Source of the DNA: Oscillospiraceae bacterium
Lineage (GTDB): Bacteria; Bacillota; Clostridia; Clostridiales; Clostridiaceae
Reading direction: 5' to 3'
NCBI GenBank assembly: GCA_009785875.1
Contig: WQUF01000185.1
Location: 1-50,537 of the forward strand
DNA: 50,537 nt
The notes under the pieces are model-generated. The model had not been told where the DNA came from. It was given only the letters and a program-made list of their open reading frames with translations, and ran no database searches. This document shows positions 18,382-28,700 of this stretch, one piece after another. Made by a program: the position numbers and the translations under genes. Numbering within the stretch: the first letter of the stretch is position 1; the number at the start of each line of letters is the position of its first letter.

Positions 18382-21300
18382 ATGAAAAAAATAAATTTAT
18401 ATATTTCAGGGATTTTAGTTGTTATTTTTTCCTGCATGATGTTTTATATACCGAGCTATGCTTCTTCTATAGAACCTGATTACATTATATCAGAGGAATA
18501 TCCAGCTACAGAGGAACAGCCAATGGAAGGGGAATGTGCACTAATTGAGGAACAGCCAGTTGTAGAGGAAAATCCAGCCGAAGATTACCAAACGACTGAT
18601 GAACAGCCAGTGGTTGAGTATCCGACAGAAGATTACAAAACAATAGATGAACAGCCAGCAGCTGAGTATCAAGCAGAAGACTACCAGACGGTTGATGAAC
18701 AGCCAGTGGTTGAATATCCGACAGAAGATTACAAAACAGTAGATGAACAGCAAGTAGTTGAATATCAAGCAGAAGACTACCAGATTGTTGATGAACAATC
18801 CATAGTTGATTATCAAGCAGAAGACTATCAAACGACTGATGAACAGCCAGCAGTTGAGTATCCAGTAGAAGACTACCAAACTATTGATGAACAGCCAGTG
18901 GTTGAGTATCCAGTAGAAGACTACCAAACTATTGATGAACAGCCAGTGATTGAGTATCCAGTAGAAGACTACCAAACTATTGATGAACAGCCAGTGATTG
19001 AGTATCCAGCAGAAGACTACCAAACTATTGATGAACAGCAATCAGCTGAGTATCCAGCAGAAAATTATAATTCAATAGAATATAAAGACAATACTGAGAA
19101 CGTAGATAAGGTTAAATCCTCTGATGATGAGGAAGCTAATGTTATTGACGATACTGATAACAAAGACAAAACCGAAAGTAAAAGTGATTTTAAATCTACC
19201 AATGATGAAGAAGAATCTGCTTTTATAGACGAAACATATAACGAAGATAAGACCGAGAGCGCAGATAAGATTAAATCCTCTGATGATGAAGAAGCTAATA
19301 CCATAGATGATACTGAAAACAAAGACAAGACCGAAAGTAAGAATGATTCTAAATCTACAGATGATGAAGAAGAATCTGCTGTTATAGACGAAACATATAA
19401 CGAAGATAAGAGTGATAGCGTTGATAAGGTTAAATCCTCTGACAATAAGGAAGCTAATGTTATTAACGAAACTGATAACAAAGACAAAACCGAAAGTAAA
19501 AGTGATTCTAAATCTACCAATGATGAAGAAGAATCTGCTGTTATAGACGAAACATATAACGAAGATAAGAGTGAGAGCGTTGATAAGGTTAAATCCTCTG
19601 ATGATGAGGAAACTAATGTTATTGACGATACTGATAACAAAGACAAAACCGAAAGTAAAAGTGATTCTAAATCTACCAATGATGAAGAAGAATCCGCTGT
19701 TATAGACGAAACATATAACGAAGATAAGAGTGAGAGCGTTGATAAGGTTAAATCCTCTGACGATGAGGAAGCTAATGTTATTGACGATACTGATAACAAA
19801 GACAAAATCGAAAGTAAAAGTGATTCTAAATCTACCAGTGATGAAGAAGAATCCACTGTTATAGACGAAATATATAACGAAGATAACACTGAAAGCACAG
19901 ACATATCATCATTTGATGAAGAAAATGTTTATAACATAGGTGGTACTATTATCGAAAATAACACTGATGTAAATGAAACTACAGAAGCAAAAGAACCTAT
20001 TTCAATTTCAATAGAAGAATCTCAATCTACAAATATACAGCCAGAAATAGGGACAACCCAAGTTATAGAGGATACTCAACAAGTGGATTGTTCTCAGACT
20101 CCAAGTATATTACCTAAAATTGAAATTGTACCACTAACAGATTCTCTTCCAGATTTAGTGACAATACAGACATTTCAATTAATAAAACCTGAACCATACA
20201 TAGATTACTCTCAGACTGAAAGTGCTACACCTGCAATTGAAACAGTACAACAAATAGACGCACAACCAACAATAGCTACAACACCAGTTGTAGAGGAAGC
20301 TCCTCTACTAACCATAGATACAATGCCAATTATTGAAGAATCTCCGAATGTAGATTATACACAACCGGATTTACCTATAACGAATGAGACACTTCCAGTT
20401 ATAGAGCAATCTGACACCATGGAAAAATCTACAGTAAATACTACAACTAATACAAAACCATCAGCTAAAAATGAGTCCACGAGCGTTGTTGAATCTTTGA
20501 ATAATGATGAATCTTTGAATCAAAACGAGTCTTCAACTAAAGAAGAACCTGCTAACCAAGATAATTCCTCAAAAATGATAGCTTCTGCTGCTACAAAAGA
20601 CGAATCACAGAAAGATGATGAAACTACTACCGAAGAAGTATCTAAAAACGATAATAAATCTTCAACGCTCACAGCCACGGCGACACCAGAAGTAGATAAT
20701 AATTCAACATCAAAGCCTGTTACATATAGTTTAATAGCTTTTAACATTACAGATAAAACAAAAGGTGCGTTTTCTGAAAATATTAAGGTAACATTAGAGG
20801 ATGTAAAGAGTGGAAAGACTTATGAGTTTTTTCTTGCGGATGATACAGGATATCTGAGCGTTGGAAATATCATCACGAATGCATCATATAAAATTACACT
20901 TGAATATCCAAACTCAAACAAGTATTTATTACAGAATGTAGATGGATCTCCAATTGATTTATTTAGCTCAACAGCAGATGGAAATTATTGTGATTGGGTT
21001 ATCGTGAATACAGATGATGTAAAACCAGTAGAAAATGATTTACCATCATCAGAAGTAAAAGCGGACGCTGATATTGCTTTTAATGACTTTTACAATGCAG
21101 TAAAGACAATGGACGATAATAAAGATTGGGATGGATTTTATAAAAGATATGATGTTTATGATAACATTGACTCAAAAAAATACGTCGATATAGTTGGCGG
21201 TAAAACTTCGGATTGGGTATCAAAGAAAGATTTTGACAAATTTTTGTATTATGAAACATATATAAAACTTGCTTCTTACATAAAACAATCAGACTATGAT

Positions 21301-21810
21301 TACTATTTTGGAAGCGAACAAAATTTTTTAGATAATTCTGTAAGTAGTACATATCAAAGTCTTAAAGCATATGGTGATGGCTCAGAAGCAGAAGCATACA
21401 AGAAAATTATGCTATGGCAGTATAACTATATCTCAGATAATGGAAAAGCATATGATTTTGTGTCTAACCTTAGCAATGTAGAAAGTGATAATTCTTTAGT
21501 ATCAGGTCAAGATGAGAATATTAGTGAAACTCAGAATAAAAGTGATGTAGAGACAACGAGTAACACTACTATTAACACAACTATGCAATCTAACGTTGAT
21601 GAATCTAACGTAGAGCAATCTAACATTGATAAACTTAACGTGCAACAGGCTAACGCTGGATTAACTCCTACTAGTGCTTCTGTAGGAACAAAAAATAATA
21701 TATCAAAGAGCATTATGCTTATTGGATTTATAGTTTTGGGCTTTGTTACTGCTGGTGTAGTTCTTTTTATACGAAAGAGAATGACTGTTGATGAAGATGA
21801 TGAAGAATAA
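18382..21810 (+). CDS. large repeat-containing surface protein (long paralog)
   Basis: 1,142 residues, ATG 18382. It has a signal peptide (to about YASS, residue 29), eleven 16-residue repeats (EQPVVEYPVEDYQTID type, 57-233), five 53-residue highly acidic repeats (DKVKSSDDEEANVIDD type, 242-506), a Pro/Thr/Ser-rich stalk, then the same Ig-like plus Trp/Tyr helical domains as the upstream gene (from about 785: YSLIAFNITDKTKGAF), and a C-terminal membrane helix with tail RKRMTVDEDDEE. This looks like the short paralog lifted away from the membrane by a repetitive stalk. It may be an adhesin or mating-surface protein; function is inferred. The repeats make its length prone to change by recombination. 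Confidence 0.8.
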   Translation: MKKINLYISGILVVIFSCMMFYIPSYASSIEPDYIISEEYPATEEQPMEGECALIEEQPVVEENPAEDYQTTDEQPVVEYPTEDYKTIDEQPAAEYQAEDYQTVDEQPVVEYPTEDYKTVDEQQVVEYQAEDYQIVDEQSIVDYQAEDYQTTDEQPAVEYPVEDYQTIDEQPVVEYPVEDYQTIDEQPVIEYPVEDYQTIDEQPVIEYPAEDYQTIDEQQSAEYPAENYNSIEYKDNTENVDKVKSSDDEEANVIDDTDNKDKTESKSDFKSTNDEEESAFIDETYNEDKTESADKIKSSDDEEANTIDDTENKDKTESKNDSKSTDDEEESAVIDETYNEDKSDSVDKVKSSDNKEANVINETDNKDKTESKSDSKSTNDEEESAVIDETYNEDKSESVDKVKSSDDEETNVIDDTDNKDKTESKSDSKSTNDEEESAVIDETYNEDKSESVDKVKSSDDEEANVIDDTDNKDKIESKSDSKSTSDEEESTVIDEIYNEDNTESTDISSFDEENVYNIGGTIIENNTDVNETTEAKEPISISIEESQSTNIQPEIGTTQVIEDTQQVDCSQTPSILPKIEIVPLTDSLPDLVTIQTFQLIKPEPYIDYSQTESATPAIETVQQIDAQPTIATTPVVEEAPLLTIDTMPIIEESPNVDYTQPDLPITNETLPVIEQSDTMEKSTVNTTTNTKPSAKNESTSVVESLNNDESLNQNESSTKEEPANQDNSSKMIASAATKDESQKDDETTTEEVSKNDNKSSTLTATATPEVDNNSTSKPVTYSLIAFNITDKTKGAFSENIKVTLEDVKSGKTYEFFLADDTGYLSVGNIITNASYKITLEYPNSNKYLLQNVDGSPIDLFSSTADGNYCDWVIVNTDDVKPVENDLPSSEVKADADIAFNDFYNAVKTMDDNKDWDGFYKRYDVYDNIDSKKYVDIVGGKTSDWVSKKDFDKFLYYETYIKLASYIKQSDYDYYFGSEQNFLDNSVSSTYQSLKAYGDGSEAEAYKKIMLWQYNYISDNGKAYDFVSNLSNVESDNSLVSGQDENISETQNKSDVETTSNTTINTTMQSNVDESNVEQSNIDKLNVQQANAGLTPTSASVGTKNNISKSIMLIGFIVLGFVTAGVVLFIRKRMTVDEDDEE
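18550..19080 (+). repeat. tandem repeat A: eleven 48-base units (first 51)
   Basis: In-frame units encoding EQPVVEYPVEDYQTID with variants. The last complete units differ by only a few bases, while the first and last are more diverged, as expected for an array growing by slippage or unequal recombination. It lies in the surface-protein gene. Confidence 0.9.
19105..19899 (+). repeat. tandem repeat B: five 159-base units
   Basis: Unit starts are at 19105, 19264, 19423, 19582 and 19741. Each encodes 53 residues beginning DKVKSSDDEEAN and ending near IDETYNEDKSES. Units 3-5 are nearly identical. The very acidic Asp/Glu/Ser/Lys composition suggests an extended stalk. Confidence 0.92.
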
Positions 21811-21942
21811 ATCTTTCATCAAATATAGTTACAGATAAAAATAAGAACTTTGAGAATAGAATTTTTAATATGATAAAGATGAATTTTTCCTTTTACTGCT
21901 GTTTTATTACCGATAACTGTATAACTAAAGGAGGAATGTTTC

Positions 21943-22416
21943 ATGAGAACCAAAGACCCTAATAAACTTGCAGAACTAATTAAAGAAGAAAGGGATCGAC
22001 TTTCAAAGTACGAGAAAAAGAAATCTGAGTGGGATACGAAAGTGCAGAACTGCAAAGAAAAGTTAGATAATTTAATAATGTTACAAAATAGTCAAAATTT
22101 TACGATTTTATCTGAAAAACTAGTTAATAGTGGTATGTCATTTGAAGATATAATTAAAGCTATTTCATCTGGTGAAATGAGTTCACTAAAAGAAAAGACA
22201 TTCAATAATAGTAACGAAAAAGCTACTTCTGAACAGAAAACGGAGAACAGTACTGATAAAACTGAAAACGAAGATTTCCCTTACAGTCCCCAATTAATTG
22301 ATTCATGGCAAAAAATTGAAATTAGTGACGCTACATTAAAGCCTACAACAACTAATATGGACTTTTACGAAAACATTCAAAACGTTAATGGAGATTATAT
22401 TCCATACAATAATTAA
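21943..22416 (+). CDS. DUF4315-like conjugation-region protein
   Basis: 157 residues, ATG 21943 with a perfect AAAGGAGG (21927-21934). The N-terminal half is a coiled coil (KLAELIKEERDRLSKYEKKK) followed by a short helical hairpin ending in SFEDIIKAISSGE, the pattern of the small DUF4315 proteins found between the CHAP and topoisomerase genes in Tn1549-like elements. The C-terminal 80 residues are polar and unordered. The role in transfer is unknown. Confidence 0.6.
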   Translation: MRTKDPNKLAELIKEERDRLSKYEKKKSEWDTKVQNCKEKLDNLIMLQNSQNFTILSEKLVNSGMSFEDIIKAISSGEMSSLKEKTFNNSNEKATSEQKTENSTDKTENEDFPYSPQLIDSWQKIEISDATLKPTTTNMDFYENIQNVNGDYIPYNN

Positions 22417-22480
22417 CTAATTATAGCTCTATATTTTATATGAACAATAATTTTTAGTATAAGTTGAGAATTACATTAAG

Positions 22481-22879
22481 GTGAAGGAAGGGATAAAAAT
22501 TAGTGAAAGTGCGTATCAATTCAATAACTTATCACCTAATGCTAATATAAGAAATGAAGTGAAAAGAATGTTTGAACTTGATATTTTAAATGGCAAATAT
22601 GTGGTAGGGGAACGTGTACCTACAATATCACATTTCACTAAAATATATAGAGTAGGTGAATCAACTGCATATAAAACATTAAGTTCTCTGGTGGATGATG
22701 GAATACTCATAAAAAAGCATGGAGTCGGATATTTTTTAAAACCTTGTATTTACGATAAATTAATGCAATCACATGTAACTGAACTTGAAAGGCAAATGCG
22801 TGAAGTTATAAACTATGCAATTCGTATAGGGCTTAAAACGGAAGAAATATACGAACTATTAAAAAAAATCGTAAGCTAA
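22481..22879 (+). CDS. GntR-type winged-helix regulator (copy 1)
   Basis: About 130 residues. The core matches the GntR DNA-binding domain: DILNGKYVVGERVPTI, the recognition-helix region VGESTAYKTLSSLVDDG, and the wing ILIKKHGVGYFLK. The tail is too short for a ligand-binding domain, so it is a YtrA-like minimal GntR. A broken paralog lies at 49100-49496. Start: GTG 22481 has a weak upstream site. Alignment with the paralog (MKISE) places the homologous start at ATA 22493 (IKISE), with AAGGTGAAGG just upstream, so the true start is uncertain. Palindrome site 6 follows 59 bases after the stop, before topB. It may regulate transfer genes or copy 14-site palindromes; this is inference. Confidence 0.8.
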   Translation: MKEGIKISESAYQFNNLSPNANIRNEVKRMFELDILNGKYVVGERVPTISHFTKIYRVGESTAYKTLSSLVDDGILIKKHGVGYFLKPCIYDKLMQSHVTELERQMREVINYAIRIGLKTEEIYELLKKIVS

Positions 22880-22938
22880 AAATGTTTTTTTGGTATATTT
22901 ATTTTACTAAGGCTATGGTCTGTTTTCTTAAATAGATG

Positions 22939-22953
22939 AACTCACGGTGAGTT
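22939..22953. promoter_or_regulatory. palindrome site 6
   Basis: AACTCACGGTGAGTT flanked by G and C, so the full 17-base palindrome, between the GntR gene and topB. It ends 15 bases before the topB ribosome binding site GGAAGGAGG. Confidence 0.75.
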
Positions 22954-22983
22954 CGAAGTTTATATAGGAAGGAGGTATTAGTT

Positions 22984-25260
22984 GTGGGATTTGCTTTATG
23001 CGTAGCTGAAAAACCAAGCGTAGCGAACGATATTGCAAAAGTCATAGGTGCTACAAAGCGTGAAGATGGTTTTTTTGTGGGAAATGGGTATCTTGTTTCA
23101 TGGGCAATAGGACACCTTGTAGGGCTTTGCGAGCCAGAAGTGTATGGATTTGTACCACAGAATAAAATATTCGATGAGATGATGGATAAAGCTTACGCTG
23201 AACTTCCTTTAGTTCCTGATGATTTTAAACTTATGGTATTAGAATCCACCAAAGCTCAGTTCCGTATATTGAAAGATTTAATGGCACGGAAAGATGTAGA
23301 TTATATTATTGATTGTGGTGATATGGGTCCTGAAGGTCACATTCTGCAGTGGTTCATACGCAAGATGGCAGGTTGTACAAAACCAGTGAAACGGTTTTGC
23401 GCAACCTCCATGACAGAACAAGCTATAAAAAAGTCATTTCAAAATTTGCGCCCTATTGAGGAGTTTGAGAATATCATAAGGGGAGAATTTTGCAAAAAAA
23501 AGGCTGATTGGATTTTGGGTATGAGTATGTCACGGGTTGCGAGCATTAAGTATAAATCAGGTATAAATATAGGTAGAGTACAGTCTCCTACTTTGTTTTT
23601 CATTGTCAAACGTTATTTAGAAGTAACGAATTTTAAGGTTACAAATTATTTCACTATGAGGGTAAATTTGGCGGAAGGGTTTAGCGTCTTTTGGAAAAAG
23701 GATATTGAAAATAAAATCCCTTTGAAAATGAAAGATAATGAAGGACGTGTACTAGATAAGGCAACAATAGATAAAATAGTTCAGGAAATTATAAAAGATG
23801 GTACAGGCATTATCACAGAGCTAAATACAGTGAAAAAAGGCATAGATAGACCACAGCTTTTCGATATAACAGAACTACAGAGGGAGGCAAACCGCAAATT
23901 TGGATACACAGCTTCGGTAACACTAGCGAACGCTCAGGTTTTGTATGAACGTATGAAATTAATAAGCTATCCAAGAACTGATAGTAGATACATCACCAGT
24001 GATTTGGTACCGTTAATGGCAGATAGAATAAATGAAATTGGAACAATTGCAAAATACAGTAGACAGGCTCAAGAGTTAATTAAAAGGGGTCTGAATATAG
24101 ATAAAAAAATTGTAGACGATAAAAAAGTTACTGACCACCATGCAATAATAGTCACTGAAAAGATTAAAAATGTTGATTTATCTAAACTTTCTTCAAGTTC
24201 GGAAGAAAGCAAAAAAGGAGTAACGTCCGATTCACTTAAAAATATACTTAACTTAGTTTTATGCCGTATGCTAGTCTCATTTTCTGAGGCTTATATCTTC
24301 GAGCAGACATCATTAACAGTAAAATTTCAAAATGGATTTTCTTTTTCTGCAATTGGAAAAAAACCAATTAGTTTAGGCTTTAAAGCTGTAGAAGAAGAAC
24401 TATCTGGTATTGAAAAAGAGGATGAGGATAAACAAGATGAAGAACAAGTTTTTAAAAACGTTGTAAAAGGTCAGACTGTAACAGTAAAGGACTGTCTTAA
24501 TATTCCGTGTAAGACAACGCCCCCAAAGCTTCATACCGAAGCAACTCTACTTACCGCAATGGAAAACGCAGGTGCAAACGTTGAAAACGGGGCTATTCTA
24601 AAAGGACGAGGTATTGGAACTCAGGCGACTCGTGGGGATATTATTAGGAAATTGTTTGAAACAAAAGTCGTCGAAGGTGAAAAGAAAGGCAAGACTACAT
24701 ATATTAAGCCGACATCCAAAGGTCTTAGCGTGATACGTGTATTACCCCAAGAGCTTTATAGCGCAGGTATTACTGCAAAGTGGGAAACAAAAATTGCCCA
24801 AATAGCAGAAGGAAAAAGTACCGAAGATGATTTTATGAAGGATTTTCTTGTATTTATAAAAGAAAAAGTACAGCAAGTAAAAGATAATAAAGAACCTATT
24901 TCTTTCAAAAAAGAACGTGAAGTTGTGGCAAGCTGTCCTCTTTGTTCAGAAAATGTTTATGCATTTTATAATAAAGATGAAAACGGAAAAAATGATTTTA
25001 TAAGGTATTATTGCTCTGAAAATTGCGGTTTTCAACTTCAAACAAATAACGAAGTATTCTTAAAGAGATTAAGACGAAGCATTACAGAAACAGAAGCTAA
25101 AAAATTCATGCATAATAGGTTTCTTGCACTTGATTGTATTTTATCTCTCGATGATGGGAAAACAGCTACATATAAAGGTGAGTTCACTTTTAGCAAAAGA
25201 GTTGTAGATGATAAAACATACTGCAATATTGACTGTATACCAATTAAAAAGAAGAAATAA
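22984..25260 (+). CDS. topB: DNA topoisomerase III (TopB-like, type IA)
   Basis: 758 residues, GTG 22984 with GGAAGGAGG upstream. Type IA enzymes pass single strands and resolve replication or transfer intermediates. The TOPRIM acidic residues are Glu9 (VAEKPS) and the variant DCGDMGPEG (Asp110, Asp113, Glu117). The active-site tyrosine is Tyr329 in SYPRTDSRY. The C-terminal zinc-ribbon-like segment has CPLC and CSENC. Such topoisomerases are standard cargo of Tn1549-like and clostridial conjugative elements, where they sit next to the T4SS genes as here. Full length, no break seen. Confidence 0.92.
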   Translation: MGFALCVAEKPSVANDIAKVIGATKREDGFFVGNGYLVSWAIGHLVGLCEPEVYGFVPQNKIFDEMMDKAYAELPLVPDDFKLMVLESTKAQFRILKDLMARKDVDYIIDCGDMGPEGHILQWFIRKMAGCTKPVKRFCATSMTEQAIKKSFQNLRPIEEFENIIRGEFCKKKADWILGMSMSRVASIKYKSGINIGRVQSPTLFFIVKRYLEVTNFKVTNYFTMRVNLAEGFSVFWKKDIENKIPLKMKDNEGRVLDKATIDKIVQEIIKDGTGIITELNTVKKGIDRPQLFDITELQREANRKFGYTASVTLANAQVLYERMKLISYPRTDSRYITSDLVPLMADRINEIGTIAKYSRQAQELIKRGLNIDKKIVDDKKVTDHHAIIVTEKIKNVDLSKLSSSSEESKKGVTSDSLKNILNLVLCRMLVSFSEAYIFEQTSLTVKFQNGFSFSAIGKKPISLGFKAVEEELSGIEKEDEDKQDEEQVFKNVVKGQTVTVKDCLNIPCKTTPPKLHTEATLLTAMENAGANVENGAILKGRGIGTQATRGDIIRKLFETKVVEGEKKGKTTYIKPTSKGLSVIRVLPQELYSAGITAKWETKIAQIAEGKSTEDDFMKDFLVFIKEKVQQVKDNKEPISFKKEREVVASCPLCSENVYAFYNKDENGKNDFIRYYCSENCGFQLQTNNEVFLKRLRRSITETEAKKFMHNRFLALDCILSLDDGKTATYKGEFTFSKRVVDDKTYCNIDCIPIKKKK

Positions 25261-25322
25261 TTATTATTAAGGATGTACAATTAGTTTTTTCTTTCATTAT
25301 ATAAAGGAAAGAGGTATAAAAT

Positions 25323-25745
25323 ATGGGAATAACCGAAAGAAACTATGAAGCAATGGCTTCGGATGAACTCGAAATGTATTTACAAGGCTTTGAAAAAAGA
25401 AATAAACAAAAAGTAACAAAACTTAAAAACGAGCAAGATTTTAATACAGTAATGAGCAATATTGATTTTGCACAGCGTTTACAGCTTATAAACGAAATAC
25501 AGGCGAATATGTATCGTATGCGTGCGCAAAATGCACGATTGGATTTTGAAAAGCTTGAAAGAAACGAAACAAGAGATATTGTTGATGATTTTGAAAACCC
25601 GAGGGAACACACTAAGAGGTTACAAACACTGGATGAATGTAAATCAGCAATAGCCGAAGAACGTAAAAAGTCTAGTGTAAACGAAAAAAAGAAAGAGCAG
25701 TCTCAGAATACAGAGCAAGACGAATTTCTTAAAGATAGGAATTGA
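25323..25745 (+). CDS. hypothetical helical protein
   Basis: 140 residues, ATG 25323 with GGAAAGAGG. It is almost entirely charged helix (MASDELEMYLQGFEKRNKQK, then QRLQLINEIQANMYRMRAQN), with no membrane segment and no known motif. The next gene, the giant polyvalent protein, begins 7 bases after its stop, so it may be a chaperone, adaptor or folding partner of that protein. That is inferred only from the tight coupling. Confidence 0.7.
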   Translation: MGITERNYEAMASDELEMYLQGFEKRNKQKVTKLKNEQDFNTVMSNIDFAQRLQLINEIQANMYRMRAQNARLDFEKLERNETRDIVDDFENPREHTKRLQTLDECKSAIAEERKKSSVNEKKKEQSQNTEQDEFLKDRN

Positions 25746-25751
25746 TTTGAC

Positions 25752-28700
25752 GTGAACAATATTTCTATTGAGCAAGAAGATTACTTTCAAAATAGTGTAA
25801 TGCGTGACCCTCAAGGTAATCTCTTGGTGTTTTATCATGGTACGCCATATGGAACTTATAATGAGTTTTACGCTGGTACGCATTTTACTAGAAATAAAGA
25901 ATATGCAGACAGATATCAGAATCCATCAGCTAGTAGTAATGTTAAATCTATGAGAAATGAGGAACTAACACCGAAGACATATGCAGTTTACTTGAACATC
26001 ACAAAACCATTTGATACTAGATTTACAAAAGAGAGAGATATATTCTACAATGAATATTTGGGAAAATATAGTGCTTCTACAGCTGGTTTATCAAAAAATG
26101 GTTTTCCTGATTGGACAGAATCTGAAAATCTTTTAGAATTTTTTGAAAAAAAAGAATATGATTACGATGGATTAATCCTTGATGAAGGATCTGACGGTGG
26201 CTATGAATTTGATGTGTCAAATAGGGGATTTTCATATGTTATTCGTTACCCGAATGAAGCAAAGGATATTGAAAATCTAAAACCTACTTTAGCAAATGAG
26301 TTTAATGAAGAATCAACTCACCGTGAGTTCGAAAATTTGTTGAATGTTTTAAGTCAATCTGAAAAGTTTAATGCAGTTTATAGTTATGAGAACAGGTATG
26401 AAAACGAAGTAAGTTTAAATCCTATTACCACTTATGATGAGGTAGCTCAAAAAGTGACCTTTAAGGATGAAGTATTGCGAAGTAATAACGCTGAAAAGCT
26501 TAAAACAATTCTGGATACTGCCTATCAACACGCTATGAATGAATGGAATCTTCAAAATGGGACAATATCATTTAATGATGTTAATAAGGTTGACTTAATG
26601 CTACATATAAATAGGCTTTCAGAAGGACAATTGTCAAGTTTAAATAGAACCCAAATAGAAACGGCACTTAAAAGAATTTCTACACCAGTAGAAAATCGAC
26701 CAAGAGATATTGATATTAATTTTTTAAGAAACAGGTTGAATGTTGCTCTTGATAGACTAAATTATCTTGATAGAGACTATAGACTGGACAAGCTATACTC
26801 CCAAACCGAAAAATTTGAAGCAGTTTATGAATATGAAAAAAAGTATGGTAAAAATTATAATACTATAACCACTTATGATGAGTATTTAGATAGGATAAGC
26901 TTTAAGAAAAATATTGAAATTATACATACGATAGAAGGATTACAAGAAATACTTGATAATGCCTATAATGTTGCAGTAAGTGATAAAGAGCTTCTTAATG
27001 GCACTAATAAATTTGAAGACGCTAGTTTACGTGACCTTGCATTTCATATTATGAGACTTTCTGATGATGAATTAACTAATTTAGATAAGGAAAAACTACA
27101 TACTGCATATGAAAGGCTTAATGCGCCAATCGATCGCCGTTTACTATTGGAATTTGATATAAATAATGTGGTAAAACGACTTAATTCGACTCTTGGCTTT
27201 GAAACAATTGGAAGTGGAAGCATGGGTGCCGTAATAAAGTATGGTGATAAAGTATATAAGAACCTTAGAGAGAATGAAGCAGAAGTCTACACAGCTCTAC
27301 AAAACGTTGAAGGTATAGCAAAAGGTGAGGTTGCATTACTAAATGGCGTTTTAAAAATTAAGACAGATTATTATGATAAAATTATATCTACAGACGATAT
27401 ACGGAGTAATATGCGTCAAAATGAAACCATAAGAAATATTATCAAAGAGAACTATGAGAGAATAATAAACGCAGTTAGTAATTTAAGCTCACAAGGGTAC
27501 TCGTATTCTGACCCTTTGCAATTTGGTTATTCAATTAAGACGGGGAAATTGGATTTGCTTGATTTTTCAAATGCGTATATTCCTGAAATATCCTTTGGAC
27601 AATCAAGCATAGACCAAGCATTTGAAGATAATTTTTTGTATCTAAGGAATTATTTTAGTGCATTCGGAAGAGAAGATTTAGCACAGATATCAAGTAGTGC
27701 AACTGCATTTGAAAGAATTTCAAAGCTGGATAATCATACACTTCAATTAATGGATGATAAATTAGGATTAGAATTTAAAAGAGCTGTCGGTGACACAAAA
27801 CTTAATAACATATACTTTTCATATAGTGCAAGAACTGTTGGTATAAAAGACGCATACCAGTTTTATGATGATGAAATAAAGAAAAACTTTGTATTTTCTG
27901 AAAGACAGTTATCTCAGAGAGATATATTAGAATGGGAGCTAAATCCCGTTAAAATAACATTTGAAAGTGAAAATCATGAAAAAGTACGGAAGGAAAGCGA
28001 ACTTAGAATAGCAAATGCTATGGAGGTGTATAGAGAAATGCCATCTAATGAAAATAAAATTGATGTAGCAATTGAGAGTACAAATGAATATGCAGAAGAT
28101 AATTTTCATAGGGATTTAATAGATATTGATGTACAAAACGAAGACGGTTCTTATGGCAAGGTTGTTGACTTATATAGGGTTGTATATGTCAATGAGAATT
28201 TAGCCTTTACACCTATTTTTCAGAATGTTTTTAAAAGTGAAGAGGAAGCTAGGCGTTCGATTGCCCAAAAAGATAATCTCAATCTTGTGCCATATGATAA
28301 CCTTGTCAATGAAACATTGAAAAAACAAATGGAACTAAAAAAAGTCGTTGAGAGTACCAATGAGGCTAACCATGAATCAGTAAAGCAAGTAGAACTTGAT
28401 GATTCTCAAAAAAATAATGAAGCCCAAGATAACCCAAATAAGGTTCGAAATAAAAAAGAATCTCTACAAGAAGTTCAAGAATCAGATAGCGAAAAGAGCA
28501 AGAAAGATGTTTTACTTGAAAAAATTCAAACAGGTGTTAAGAGTGTCTTGGAAAGTGAAAATCTAAAAAACTATCTGAATACCAGTAGTAAACTTTTTAA
28601 AAATAAATATAGTTTTAATAATACCATACTTGTGTGGTTACAAAAAAGGGACGCTTCTTATGTTATGGGGTATGAAGACTGGAAAAAGTTTGGTCGTAAC

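Noticed and set aside
18550..19899. Possible CRISPR array
   Set aside because: The units are contiguous in-frame coding repeats (48 and 159 bases) with no unique spacers and no cas genes.
18541..19904. Long minus-strand ORFs opposite the repeats of the surface protein
   Set aside because: They are frame shadows of the tandem repeats: periodic Leu/Ser/Val or Ile/Phe/Trp composition, no ribosome binding sites, and the plus strand has a signal peptide, repeats and anchor in one frame.
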